This document shows, in pieces, positions 34,693-42,379 of a DNA stretch of 45,868 nt. The position numbers and the translations under genes are program-made. This stretch comes from Streptomyces colonosanans (GTDB taxonomy: Bacteria; Actinomycetota; Actinomycetes; Streptomycetales; Streptomycetaceae), in assembly GCF_001866645.1 (NCBI RefSeq), contig NZ_MLYP01000047.1, forward strand, positions 1-45,868, read 5' to 3'. Positions within the stretch are counted from its first letter, which is position 1, and every line of letters begins with the position of its first letter. The notes under the pieces are model-generated. The model was not told the origin of the DNA. It saw only the letters and a list, made by a program, of their open reading frames with translations, and did not search any database.

Positions 34693-35265
34693 TCAGTCCT
34701 CGTAGCCCTCCGCCGCACGGCTCTCCCGCAGTTCCCTGATCGCGCGGCGGCGGGCCAGGCGGTGGGTGCGGCGGATCTGGGCCTCCTGGTAGCGGCGCTC
34801 GTCGCGCTCCGTCTCGGGGACGACCGCAGGCACCAGCCGCGGCTTGCCGTCCGCGTCGACCGCCGTGAAGACGAGATACGCGGAGCCGACCTGGGTGGCC
34901 GGCGCCGACTCGTTCCAGCGCTCGGCCAGGACCCGCACGCCGACCTCCATCGAGGTGCGGCCGGTCCAGTTGACCTGGGCCTTCACATGCACAAGGTCGC
35001 CGACCCTGACCGGCTCCAGGAACGCCATCTCGTCCATGGACGCGGTCACGGCCGGACCACCGGAATGCCGGCCGGCCACAGCACCCGCCGCGTCGTCGAC
35101 GAGCTTCATGATCACACCACCGTGCACCGTACCCAGCAGGTTGGTGTCGTTGTGGGTCATGATGTGGCTGAGGGTGGTCCGGGACGCGGAGGTGGGCTTC
35201 CAGGGGAAGTCGCGCGCTATATCGCCCGGAATGTCTGATTGTGGGGCGGGGGCCTGGTCTGTCAT
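34693..35265 (-). CDS. Acyl-CoA thioesterase, hot-dog fold
   Basis: This is 190 residues from the ATG at 35265. The hot-dog signature HNDTNLLGTVHGGVIMKLVD (38-57) includes the Asn and Asp of the acyl-CoA hydrolase site. ASMDEMAFLEPVRVGDLV is the second conserved strand. It would hydrolyse medium- or long-chain acyl-CoAs in the cytosol. The C-terminus is Arg-rich. The frame extends upstream, but no conserved sequence lies there. It is 119 bp from the divergent LCP gene 5 and seems unrelated to the LCP genes around it. Confidence 0.92.
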   Translation of the reverse strand: MTDQAPAPQSDIPGDIARDFPWKPTSASRTTLSHIMTHNDTNLLGTVHGGVIMKLVDDAAGAVAGRHSGGPAVTASMDEMAFLEPVRVGDLVHVKAQVNWTGRTSMEVGVRVLAERWNESAPATQVGSAYLVFTAVDADGKPRLVPAVVPETERDERRYQEAQIRRTHRLARRRAIRELRESRAAEGYED

Positions 35266-35384
35266 GCCGTCCACCTTATGCCGGGGCCGCACCCCGAGAC
35301 TTTGTGTCGGCTTCGCAACAGCCCTGGTCCCGTTTCCTCTCACCCCTTGTAAGGTGCACAGTCGGACCCGGCACACTGTGGCGC

Positions 35385-36650
35385 ATGAACGATTGGCCCG
35401 AGGCATGGTCCGACGACAGCCGCGGCAACCGCTACGGACGCGGCAGCACCAACGCGCAGCCGGAGAGCGCACGCGTGATGCGCCAGGTCAGGCGCGGAAC
35501 CGGTGGGCCGGGCGGCCCCCGGGTGGCGCCGCCGTACGGCGGTGTGCCGCAGCAGCCGTCATACCCGGACGACCAGGGATACGACGGCTACAACAGCGGC
35601 TACAACACCGGCCAGGTCTACGGCGGCCCGCAGGGGCCGGGCGGTGGCGACCCGCGGGGTCCGCGCCCGGCGCCGAACTGGCGGCGCCGGATCAAGTGGA
35701 CCGCGATCACGCTGGTGACCGTACTGGTGGTGACCTCGGTGGCCACATACTTCTGGGCCGACTCCAAGCTCCACCGTGATGTGGACCTCTCCAAGGTGAT
35801 CGACCGCCCCGCCGGGGGCGAGGGCACGAACTACCTGATCGTCGGCTCCGACAGCCGCGCGGGCATGACCGCCGAGGACAAGAAGAAGCTGCACACCGGG
35901 TCCGCCGAGGGCAAGCGCACGGACACGATGATGATCCTGCACACCGGTGACAACGGCTCCACGCTGATATCCCTGCCCCGTGACTCGGACGTGGAGATCC
36001 CGACGTTCAAGGGCTCCACGTCGGGCAAGGTCTACCAGGGCACCGGTCGCCATGTGAAGCTGAACGCGGCGTACGCGGAGGACGGCCCCGAACTACTGGT
36101 CCGCACGGTCGAGTTCAACACCGGCCTGCGCATCGACCATTACGCGGAGATCGGCTTCGGCGGCTTCGCGAAGATCGTGGACGCGGTCGGCGGTGTCGAG
36201 ATCGCGATCGACAAGGGCTTCAAGGACAAGTGGTCGGGCGCCGACTTCAAGGCGGGCAAGCAGACGCTGAACGGCGAGCAGGCCCTCGCCTTCGTCCGCA
36301 CCCGGCACGCCTTCGCGGCGAGCGACCTGCAGCGCACGAAGAACCAGCAGAAGTTCCTGGCGGCGCTGGCCCACGAGGTCGCGGCCCCGTCCACGGTCCT
36401 CAACCCCTTCAAGTTCTACCCGACGGCGGGCGCGGGCCTGGACTCGCTGACCGTCGACAAGGACATGAGCCTGTGGGACCTGGCCGACATGTTCTGGTCG
36501 ATGAAGGGCGTCTCCGGCGGTGACGGCACGTCGATGAACATGCCGGTCTCGGGCTCGACCGGCGGCAATCTGGTGTGGGACAAGGCCAAGGTCAAGACCC
36601 TGGTGAACGAGCTGAAGAACGACGAGAAGGTGACGGTGTCGGGGAACTGA
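35385..36650 (+). CDS. LCP (LytR-CpsA-Psr) family protein 5
   Basis: This is 421 residues from the ATG at 35385 (MNDWPEAWSDDS). A cytosolic N-terminus of about 100 residues is rich in Gly, Pro, Tyr and Gln (GYDGYNSGYNTGQVYGG). One membrane helix (104-124) precedes the LCP domain (about 145-385), with YLIVGSDSRAGMTAED, RTDTMMILH and SLPRDSD, plus GEQALAFVRTRHAF. There is no LytR_C domain. It acts in wall glycopolymer attachment. It ends at a strong hairpin (36681-36717). Confidence 0.93.
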   Translation: MNDWPEAWSDDSRGNRYGRGSTNAQPESARVMRQVRRGTGGPGGPRVAPPYGGVPQQPSYPDDQGYDGYNSGYNTGQVYGGPQGPGGGDPRGPRPAPNWRRRIKWTAITLVTVLVVTSVATYFWADSKLHRDVDLSKVIDRPAGGEGTNYLIVGSDSRAGMTAEDKKKLHTGSAEGKRTDTMMILHTGDNGSTLISLPRDSDVEIPTFKGSTSGKVYQGTGRHVKLNAAYAEDGPELLVRTVEFNTGLRIDHYAEIGFGGFAKIVDAVGGVEIAIDKGFKDKWSGADFKAGKQTLNGEQALAFVRTRHAFAASDLQRTKNQQKFLAALAHEVAAPSTVLNPFKFYPTAGAGLDSLTVDKDMSLWDLADMFWSMKGVSGGDGTSMNMPVSGSTGGNLVWDKAKVKTLVNELKNDEKVTVSGN

Positions 36651-36680
36651 CGCCGGGCGTCCGCACACCGCACGCCACGC

Positions 36681-36717
36681 AGGGCCCCACCGAACGATTG
36701 CCGTTCGGCGGGGCCCT
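36681..36717. terminator. Convergent terminator, LCP gene 5 and VOC gene
   Basis: AGGGCCCCACCGAACG (36681-36696) pairs with CGTTCGGCGGGGCCCT (36702-36717) over 16 bp with one mismatch and a five-base loop. It is 30 bases past the LCP stop and 60 bases beyond the VOC-protein stop. Confidence 0.85.
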
Positions 36718-36777
36718 TCGCATGACCTCGGCCGCCGCGGTGATCACGGACTTGGACGGCCGCCGGCCCTCACCTCC

Positions 36778-37137
36778 TCAGCAGGCGCAGAGGCAGAACG
36801 GGTGCCCCGCCGGGTCCGCGTACACCCGCCAGGTGCGCGAGCGGTCCTCCGCGTCCAGCGTGCGGGCGCCGAGCGCGAGGACGCCCTGCTCGGCCGTGTC
36901 CAGGTCATCGACGACGAGGTCCAGATGGAACTGCTGCGAGTTGTCGGGGGCGGGCCACTTCGGCGATACGTGCCCGGGCGCGGCCTGGAATGCCAGTGAC
37001 CGGCCATCGCCCGCCTTCAGCTCGGCCCACTCGCCGTCACCCTCCACCGTGCCGCCGAGCACCTCGGCGTAGAAAGCGGCGAGCGCACGAGGGTCGGGAC
37101 AGTCCAGAACGACGGCGCCCAGCTTGGCAAGAGCCAT
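36778..37137 (-). CDS. VOC (glyoxalase/bleomycin-resistance) family protein
   Basis: This is 119 residues from the ATG at 37137, after GGAGGAGAGAAGGC. It shows the paired beta-alpha-beta-beta-beta modules of the VOC fold: VVLDCPDPRALAAFYAEVLGG (residues 9-29) and LDLVVDDLDTAE (72-83), then YADPAGHPFCLC at the end. The family covers lyases, dioxygenases and drug-binding proteins. This short member cannot be given a substrate. It is divergent from the CGNR gene, with a palindromic operator-like site between them (37176-37195), so the two are probably coregulated. Confidence 0.88.
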   Translation of the reverse strand: MALAKLGAVVLDCPDPRALAAFYAEVLGGTVEGDGEWAELKAGDGRSLAFQAAPGHVSPKWPAPDNSQQFHLDLVVDDLDTAEQGVLALGARTLDAEDRSRTWRVYADPAGHPFCLCAC

Positions 37138-37175
37138 GCCTTCTCTCCTCCAGATCGGAGTTACCCGTAGGGCCG

Positions 37176-37195
37176 GGTAACCGGTAACGGTTACC
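37176..37195. promoter_or_regulatory. Operator-like inverted repeat between VOC and CGNR genes
   Basis: GGTAACCG-GTAA-CGGTTACC is a perfect 8+4+8 inverted repeat. More half-sites lie nearby: GTTACC at 37160-37165 and GGTAAC at 37214-37219. It is central in the 132-bp divergent gap, 39 bases from the VOC start and 75 bases from the CGNR start. It is a good candidate binding site for the CGNR protein. Confidence 0.6.
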
Positions 37196-37269
37196 TCATG
37201 CTGCCCCATAGGAGGTAACGTCGCAAGAGGAATTCCAAGAGGTAGCGTCACGCGCATGAGGTCGCAGAG

Positions 37270-37770
37270 ATGAGTGACAGAGCCCCCGCACCCGGTGGCC
37301 TCGCCCTGGTGGAGGCCCTGATCAACACCGTGGACCTGGAATCGGGCACGGATCGCCTGGACACCGCCGAGGGACGCACCGAGTTCGGCGTCACAGAAGG
37401 GGACCTGGCGGACGTACGGGAGCTGCGGGAGTCCCTGCGCGCCGTCTGCCTGGCCCACGCGGGGCACCCCCCGCATCGCGAGGTAACGCCCCTGGGCGCG
37501 CTGCTGGCGCGAGCGCCGCTGTATGTGGCCGTCGACGAACGGGACGGCTCGGCGAGCCTCGCGCCCGCCGACGAGGGCCCCCTGCTCTCCCGTGTCGCCA
37601 CGGCCGTCGCACAGGCGCTCACCGCCGGCACCTGGCTGCGCCTGAAGGCCTGCGAACTGCCCGAGTGCCACTGGGCGTACTACGACCGCAGCCCGGCCGG
37701 GAAGGGCCGCTGGTGCTCGATGTCGGTGTGCGGGGCGCGGGCGAAGATGCGGCGGTACCGGGCCAAGTAG
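37270..37770 (+). CDS. CGNR zinc-finger / ABATE domain putative transcriptional regulator
   Basis: This is 166 residues. The N-terminal ABATE-type domain (9-118) begins GLALVEALINTVDLE. The C-terminal CGNR zinc finger has C128, C133, C149 and C154 (CELPECHWAYYD then WCSMSVCGARAK); the final motif is CGAR rather than CGNR. The family is regarded as stress-induced DNA-binding regulators. The divergent VOC gene and the GGTAACCG inverted repeat between them fit an autoregulated pair. The start at 37270 has only a weak ribosome-binding site. Confidence 0.88.
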   Translation: MSDRAPAPGGLALVEALINTVDLESGTDRLDTAEGRTEFGVTEGDLADVRELRESLRAVCLAHAGHPPHREVTPLGALLARAPLYVAVDERDGSASLAPADEGPLLSRVATAVAQALTAGTWLRLKACELPECHWAYYDRSPAGKGRWCSMSVCGARAKMRRYRAK

Positions 37771-37836
37771 CCGCCCGTCACGGGGAGTCGGACACTCCGC
37801 CGCTCTGCGGGAGCGCGGCGGTGCGGAACACGGCAG

Positions 37837-37877
37837 GACGCCGGTCCGGCCGTCCGAACCTCGGCCGGACCGGCGTC
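37837..37877. terminator. Convergent terminator, CGNR gene and UDP-glucose dehydrogenase gene
   Basis: GACGCCGGTCCGGCC (37837-37851) pairs perfectly over 15 bp with GGCCGGACCGGCGTC (37863-37877), loop 11 bases. It lies 66 bases past the CGNR stop and ends 10 bases beyond the dehydrogenase stop. Confidence 0.85.
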
Positions 37878-37887
37878 AGCGGTCTGC

Positions 37888-39231
37888 TTACGCGGTGGGG
37901 CGGCCCATCGCCCGGTACGTCCACCCGGCGTGGCGCCACAGCTCGGGGTCGAGCGCGTTGCGGCCGTCGAGGAGCACGCGGGTGGAGGCCACCTCGCCCA
38001 GCTTCGCCGGGTCCAGCTCTCGGAACTCGCGCCACTCCGTGAGGTGCAGCACCACGTCGGCGCCGCGCACGGCGTCCAGAGCGGTGCCGGCATACCCGAG
38101 CGTCGGGAATGTCTTCCGGGCGTTGTCCATGCCCTTGGGGTCGTAGACCGTGACCTGGCCGCCCTGGAGGTGTATCTGTCCGGCGACGTTCAGCGCGGGT
38201 GAGTCGCGCACGTCGTCCGAGTCGGGCTTGAATGTCGCGCCGAGGACCGCGACCCGCTTGCCGAGGAAGGAACCGCCGCCGACCGCCTCGCGTGCCATCT
38301 CCACCATCTGGCCGCGGCGGCGCATGTTGATGGAGTCGATCTCGCGCAGGAAGGTCAGCGCCTGGTCGGCGCCCAGCTCGCCCGCGCGCGCCATGAAGGC
38401 CCGGATGTCCTTCGGCAGACAGCCGCCGCCGAAGCCGATCCCGGCCCGCAGGAACTTCTTGCCGATCCGGTCGTCGTGCCCGATCGCCTCCGCCAGCTTG
38501 GCCACATCGCCCCCGGCGGCCTCGCAGACCTCCGCCATCGCGTTGATGAAGGAGATCTTGGTGGCCAGGAAGGAGTTGGCGGAGGTCTTCACCAACTCGG
38601 CGGTGGGGAAGTCGGTGACGACGAACGGCGAACCCTCGGCGACCGGGGTCGCGTACACCTCGCGCAGCAGCTTCTCGGCGCGCTCGCTGCGCACGCCGAC
38701 GACGATCCGGTCCGGGTGCAGTGTGTCCTGCACCGCGAAGCCCTCGCGCAGGAACTCCGGGTTCCAGGCCAGCTCGGCGTCCTCGCCCGCGGGCGCGTGC
38801 TCGGCGAGGTAGGCGGCCAGGCGGTCCGCGGACCCCACGGGCACGGTCGACTTGCCGACGACCAGCGCGGGATGCTTCAGATGCGGGGCGAGGGAGGCGA
38901 TCGCGGCGTCGACGTACGACATGTCACACGCGTACTCGCCGTGCTTCTGCGGGGTGTTCACGCAGACGAAGTGGATGTCGCCGAAGTCGGCCAGCTCCGC
39001 CCAGTCCAGCGTGAACCGCAGCCGCCCGGTCGAGCCCTCGATGCCCGCGACGTGCCTGCGCAGCAGTTCCTCGAGACCTGGCTCGTACATCGGGACCTCG
39101 CCCCGCTGGAGCATCTCGATCTTCTCCGGGACCACGTCGAGGCCCAGTACCTCGAACCCCAGCTCGGCCATGGCCGCGGCGTGCGTGGCGCCGAGATAGC
39201 CGGTACCGATCACGGTGATCTTGAGGGCCAT
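37888..39231 (-). CDS. ugd: UDP-glucose 6-dehydrogenase
   Basis: This is 447 residues. It oxidises UDP-glucose to UDP-glucuronate with two NAD+. The NAD motif is GTGYLG (9-14). Active-site elements are NPEFLREG (157-164), KTSANSFLATKISFINAMAE (215-234) and FGGGCLPKD with the nucleophile C271. The C-terminal UDP-binding domain includes GATFKPDSDDVRDSP. UDP-glucuronate could feed a uronic-acid wall polymer attached by the LCP proteins, or exopolysaccharide. Whether the substrate is UDP-glucose or UDP-ManNAc/GDP-mannose cannot be proved; UDP-glucose is the best match. The ATG at 39231 is preceded by a GGAG-like site. Confidence 0.94.
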   Translation of the reverse strand: MALKITVIGTGYLGATHAAAMAELGFEVLGLDVVPEKIEMLQRGEVPMYEPGLEELLRRHVAGIEGSTGRLRFTLDWAELADFGDIHFVCVNTPQKHGEYACDMSYVDAAIASLAPHLKHPALVVGKSTVPVGSADRLAAYLAEHAPAGEDAELAWNPEFLREGFAVQDTLHPDRIVVGVRSERAEKLLREVYATPVAEGSPFVVTDFPTAELVKTSANSFLATKISFINAMAEVCEAAGGDVAKLAEAIGHDDRIGKKFLRAGIGFGGGCLPKDIRAFMARAGELGADQALTFLREIDSINMRRRGQMVEMAREAVGGGSFLGKRVAVLGATFKPDSDDVRDSPALNVAGQIHLQGGQVTVYDPKGMDNARKTFPTLGYAGTALDAVRGADVVLHLTEWREFRELDPAKLGEVASTRVLLDGRNALDPELWRHAGWTYRAMGRPTA

Positions 39232-39361
39232 GGGTGCTCCAGAAGAGGTACGTCGTCAGTGCGGTGCCCGAGCATAGTCGGGCCCTTGTGCGGGCACGCT
39301 TCCCGCTGTCGCCAAGCTCACGTATCACTCCCGTGGGCGGGCCCCTAAGATTTGGGTTACT

Positions 39362-39373
39362 TAACGGTAGTTA
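39362..39373. promoter_or_regulatory. Candidate operator upstream of acyl-CoA dehydrogenase
   Basis: TAAC-GGTA-GTTA is a short 4+4+4 inverted repeat within the A+T-richer patch GGTTACTTAACGGTAGTTAG (39355-39374), 47 bases ahead of the TTG start. It resembles the sort of TetR-type site found upstream of fatty-acid genes in actinobacteria. This is suggestive only. Confidence 0.35.
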
Positions 39374-39419
39374 GCGTCATCACACAGTTCGTCAGAGCGT
39401 CCTTGGAGCGTGAGAGACC

Positions 39420-40577
39420 TTGGCCGGATCGGCTGATTTCGACCTGTACCGCCCGTCCGAGGAGCACGACATGCTCCGTGACGCCGTCCGCTCGCTGGCT
39501 GAGGCGAAGATCGCACCGTACGCCGCCGCGGTGGACGAGGAGGCCCGCTTCCCGCAGGAGGCGCTGGACGCGCTCGTCGCGAACGACCTGCACGCGGTTC
39601 ACGTGCCCGAGGAGTACGGCGGCGCCGGCGCCGACGCGCTCGCCACGGTCATCGTGATCGAGGAGGTGGCCCGCGCCTGCGTGTCCTCCTCCCTGATCCC
39701 GGCCGTGAACAAGCTCGGCTCCCTGCCGGTGATGCTCTCCGGCTCCGAGGAGCTGAAGAAGAAGTACCTGGGCCCGCTGGCCAAGGGCGACGCGATGTTC
39801 TCGTACTGCCTCTCCGAGCCGGAGGCGGGCTCCGACGCGGCCGGCATGAAGACCAAGGCGGTCCGCGACGGCGACCACTGGGTCCTCAACGGCGTCAAGC
39901 GCTGGATCACCAACGCGGGGGTCTCCGAGTACTACACGGTCATGGCCGTGACCGACCCCACCAAGCGCTCCAAGGGCATATCGGCGTTCGTCGTCGAGAA
40001 GTCGGACCCAGGCGTCTCCTTCGGTGCCCCCGAGAAGAAGCTCGGCATCAAGGGCTCCCCGACCCGCGAGGTCTACTTCGACAACGTCCGCATCCCGGCC
40101 GACCGCATGATCGGCGAGGAGGGCACCGGTTTCGCCACGGCGATGCGCACCCTCGACCACACCCGCATCACCATCGCCGCCCAGGCCCTCGGTGTCGCCC
40201 AGGGCGCGCTCGACTACGCCAAGGGCTATGTCCAGGAGCGCAAGCAGTTCGGCAAGCCGATCGGCGACTTCCAGGGCGTCCAGTTCATGCTCGCCGACAT
40301 GGCGATGAAGATCGAGGCGGCCCGCCAGCTCACCTACGCGGCGGCGGCCAAGTCGGAGCGGGGCGACAGCGACCTGACCTTCCAGGGCGCCGCCGCGAAG
40401 TGTTTCGCCTCGGACGTGGCGATGGAGGTCACCACGGACGCCGTCCAGCTCCTCGGAGGGTACGGCTACACCCGTGACTACCCGGTGGAGCGCATGATGC
40501 GCGACGCGAAGATCACCCAGATTTATGAAGGCACGAACCAAGTTCAGCGGATCGTGATGGCGCGCAACCTGCCGTAG
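39420..40577 (+). CDS. Acyl-CoA dehydrogenase
   Basis: This is 385 residues from a TTG at 39420 (GGAG about 10 bases upstream). All family signatures are present: YGGAGADAL, CLSEPEAGSD for FAD and substrate binding, RWITNAG, and YTRDYPVERMMRDAKITQIY followed by EGTNQVQR. E370 is the likely catalytic base, as in short-chain enzymes. It catalyses alpha,beta-dehydrogenation in fatty-acid or branched-chain degradation. The position next to purE-purK matches FadE25 (Rv3274c) as I recall. It ends at a TTCG-loop terminator. Confidence 0.95.
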   Translation: MAGSADFDLYRPSEEHDMLRDAVRSLAEAKIAPYAAAVDEEARFPQEALDALVANDLHAVHVPEEYGGAGADALATVIVIEEVARACVSSSLIPAVNKLGSLPVMLSGSEELKKKYLGPLAKGDAMFSYCLSEPEAGSDAAGMKTKAVRDGDHWVLNGVKRWITNAGVSEYYTVMAVTDPTKRSKGISAFVVEKSDPGVSFGAPEKKLGIKGSPTREVYFDNVRIPADRMIGEEGTGFATAMRTLDHTRITIAAQALGVAQGALDYAKGYVQERKQFGKPIGDFQGVQFMLADMAMKIEAARQLTYAAAAKSERGDSDLTFQGAAAKCFASDVAMEVTTDAVQLLGGYGYTRDYPVERMMRDAKITQIYEGTNQVQRIVMARNLP

Positions 40578-40606
40578 CGCACGGCCCTTTGCGGCACCGC
40601 ACACAG

Positions 40607-40636
40607 GAACGGGGCACCCTTCGGGGTGCCCCGTTC
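40607..40636. terminator. Terminator between acyl-CoA dehydrogenase and dipeptidase
   Basis: GAACGGGGCACCC (40607-40619) pairs perfectly over 13 bp with GGGTGCCCCGTTC (40624-40636), with a TTCG tetraloop. It lies 29 bases after the dehydrogenase stop and 31 bases beyond the dipeptidase stop. Confidence 0.9.
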
Positions 40637-40667
40637 GTGCGTGCGGCCCAAGCGCGCTGTGTGCGCG

Positions 40668-41846
40668 TCAGCCGTCCAGGTCGTCCATCGTCGCGTTCGA
40701 CGGGCCCCGCCGGGCGCGCAGGTCGCGGGCCACGTCCTCGGCCGCGCCCAGGACCCGTACCGCGTTCTGCCAGGTCAGCTTGGCCAGGTCCGTGGTAGAC
40801 CAGCCGCGGTCCAGCAGCTCCGCGATCAGGTTGGGGTAGCCGGAGACGTCGCTGAGGCCGTCGGGGGTGAAGGCCGTGCCGTCGTAGTCGCCGCCGATCC
40901 CGAGGTGGTCGATGCCCGCCACCTCGCGCATGTGGTCCAGGTGGTCGGCGACCGTCGCGACCGTCGCGACCGGGCGCGGGTGAGCCTCCTCGAAGGCACG
41001 GTGGACCTTCATCGCCTCCTCGGTCGAGTCGAGGTGGTGGAAGCCGTGCGCCCGCATGTTCTCGTCGGCCGCGGCCGTCCAGTCCACCGCCGCCTGGAGC
41101 ACGAACTTCGGCACGAACGTCACCATCGCCACACCGCCGTTGGCGGGGAGGCGTTCGAGGACGTCGTCCGGGATGTTGCGCGGGTGGTCACACACGGCCC
41201 GGGAGGAGGAGTGGGAGAAGATCACCGGCGCGGACGTCGCGTCCAGCGCGTCCCGCATCGTCGTCGCCGCCACGTGCGAGAGGTCGACGAGCATGCCGAG
41301 GCGGTTCATCTCCCGGACCACCTCGCGGCCGAAGTCGGACAGTCCGCCGACCGCCGGTTCGTCGGTCGCCGAGTCCGCCCACGGCACGTTGTCGTTGTGG
41401 GTGAGGGTCATGTAGCGCACGCCCAGCTCGTACAGGCCCCTGAGCGTGCCGAGGGAGCCCGCTATCGAGTGGCCGCCCTCCGCGCCCATGAGGGACGCGA
41501 TACGGCCCTCCGCGCGTGCTGCCTCCATGTCGGCGGCGGTCAGGGCCCGGCGCAGGTCGGCGGGGTAACGGTCGATCAACTGACGTACGCAGTCGATCTG
41601 TTCGAGCGTCGAGGGAACCGCGTCGGGCAGGTCGCTGCGCACGTACACCGACCAGAACTGTGCACCGACCCCGCCTTCGCGCAGCCGGGGGATGTCCGTG
41701 TGCAGATGCGCGTTCTGGGGGCCGGCGATGTCGCGGGCGTCGAGGTCGTAGCGGACCTGCTCGCGCAGCGCCCAGGGCAGGTCGTTGTGGCCGTCGACGA
41801 CGGGGAACTCGCGCAGCAGTTCGCGGGCCCGGTCCAGTGAGGTCAT
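40668..41846 (-). CDS. Membrane-dipeptidase-like protein, peptidase family M19
   Basis: This is 392 residues from the ATG at 41846, nine bases after GGGGAAG. A GTG at 41855 overlaps the purE stop (GTGA) and is the alternative start. Metal-site elements of the renal-dipeptidase type are in place: DGHNDLPW (H20, D22), GAEGGHS (E123), DLSH (H191) and FSHSS (H212). It is closely like the Streptomyces coelicolor enzyme SCO3058 as I recall it, which hydrolyses dipeptides with L- and D-residues. No signal peptide is visible, so it is probably cytosolic. Its gene starts five bases beyond the purE stop, so the purK-purE-dipeptidase genes form one transcript. Confidence 0.93.
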   Translation of the reverse strand: MTSLDRARELLREFPVVDGHNDLPWALREQVRYDLDARDIAGPQNAHLHTDIPRLREGGVGAQFWSVYVRSDLPDAVPSTLEQIDCVRQLIDRYPADLRRALTAADMEAARAEGRIASLMGAEGGHSIAGSLGTLRGLYELGVRYMTLTHNDNVPWADSATDEPAVGGLSDFGREVVREMNRLGMLVDLSHVAATTMRDALDATSAPVIFSHSSSRAVCDHPRNIPDDVLERLPANGGVAMVTFVPKFVLQAAVDWTAAADENMRAHGFHHLDSTEEAMKVHRAFEEAHPRPVATVATVADHLDHMREVAGIDHLGIGGDYDGTAFTPDGLSDVSGYPNLIAELLDRGWSTTDLAKLTWQNAVRVLGAAEDVARDLRARRGPSNATMDDLDG

Positions 41847-41851
41847 CGCGG

Positions 41852-42379
41852 TCACTTCCCCGTTCCGAAGCCGAAGTTGCCGGATCCCTCGACCTTGGAG
41901 CGCAGCCGCTTGCCCTTCTCGGTGGCCTGGTCGTTGAGGTCCCGCTGGAAGTCCTGCATCTTCCCGAGGAGTTCCTCGTCGTGCGCGGCGAGGATACGGG
42001 CCGCCAGCAGACCGGCGTTGCGGGCACCGCCCACCGAGACCGTCGCCACCGGGACGCCGGCCGGCATCTGCACGATCGACAGCAGCGAGTCCATGCCGTC
42101 CAGGTACTTCAGCGGGACCGGGACGCCGATGACCGGCAGCGGGGTGACGGAGGCGAGCATGCCGGGCAGGTGGGCGGCGCCGCCCGCGCCCGCGATGATC
42201 ACCTTCAGTCCGCGGTCCGCGGCGTGTTCGCCGTACGCGATCATCTCGCGCGGCATGCGGTGCGCGGAGACGACGTCGACCTCGTACGCGATCTCGAACT
42301 CGTCGAGGGCCTTGGCGGCGGCCTCCATGACGGGCCAGTCGGAGTCCGACCCCATGACGATGCCAACAACGGGGCTCAT
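41852..42379 (-). CDS. purE: 5-(carboxyamino)imidazole ribonucleotide mutase
   Basis: This is 175 residues. It catalyses N5-CAIR to CAIR in purine synthesis. The class I signatures are MGSDSDWPVM (9-18), SAHRMP (H40) and AGAGGAAHLPGM. The C-terminal 20 residues are charged and variable. The ATG overlaps the purK stop (ATGA, 42376-42379), giving coupled translation, and the dipeptidase gene follows at once. PurE acts with PurK, which makes its substrate. Confidence 0.97.
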   Translation of the reverse strand: MSPVVGIVMGSDSDWPVMEAAAKALDEFEIAYEVDVVSAHRMPREMIAYGEHAADRGLKVIIAGAGGAAHLPGMLASVTPLPVIGVPVPLKYLDGMDSLLSIVQMPAGVPVATVSVGGARNAGLLAARILAAHDEELLGKMQDFQRDLNDQATEKGKRLRSKVEGSGNFGFGTGK

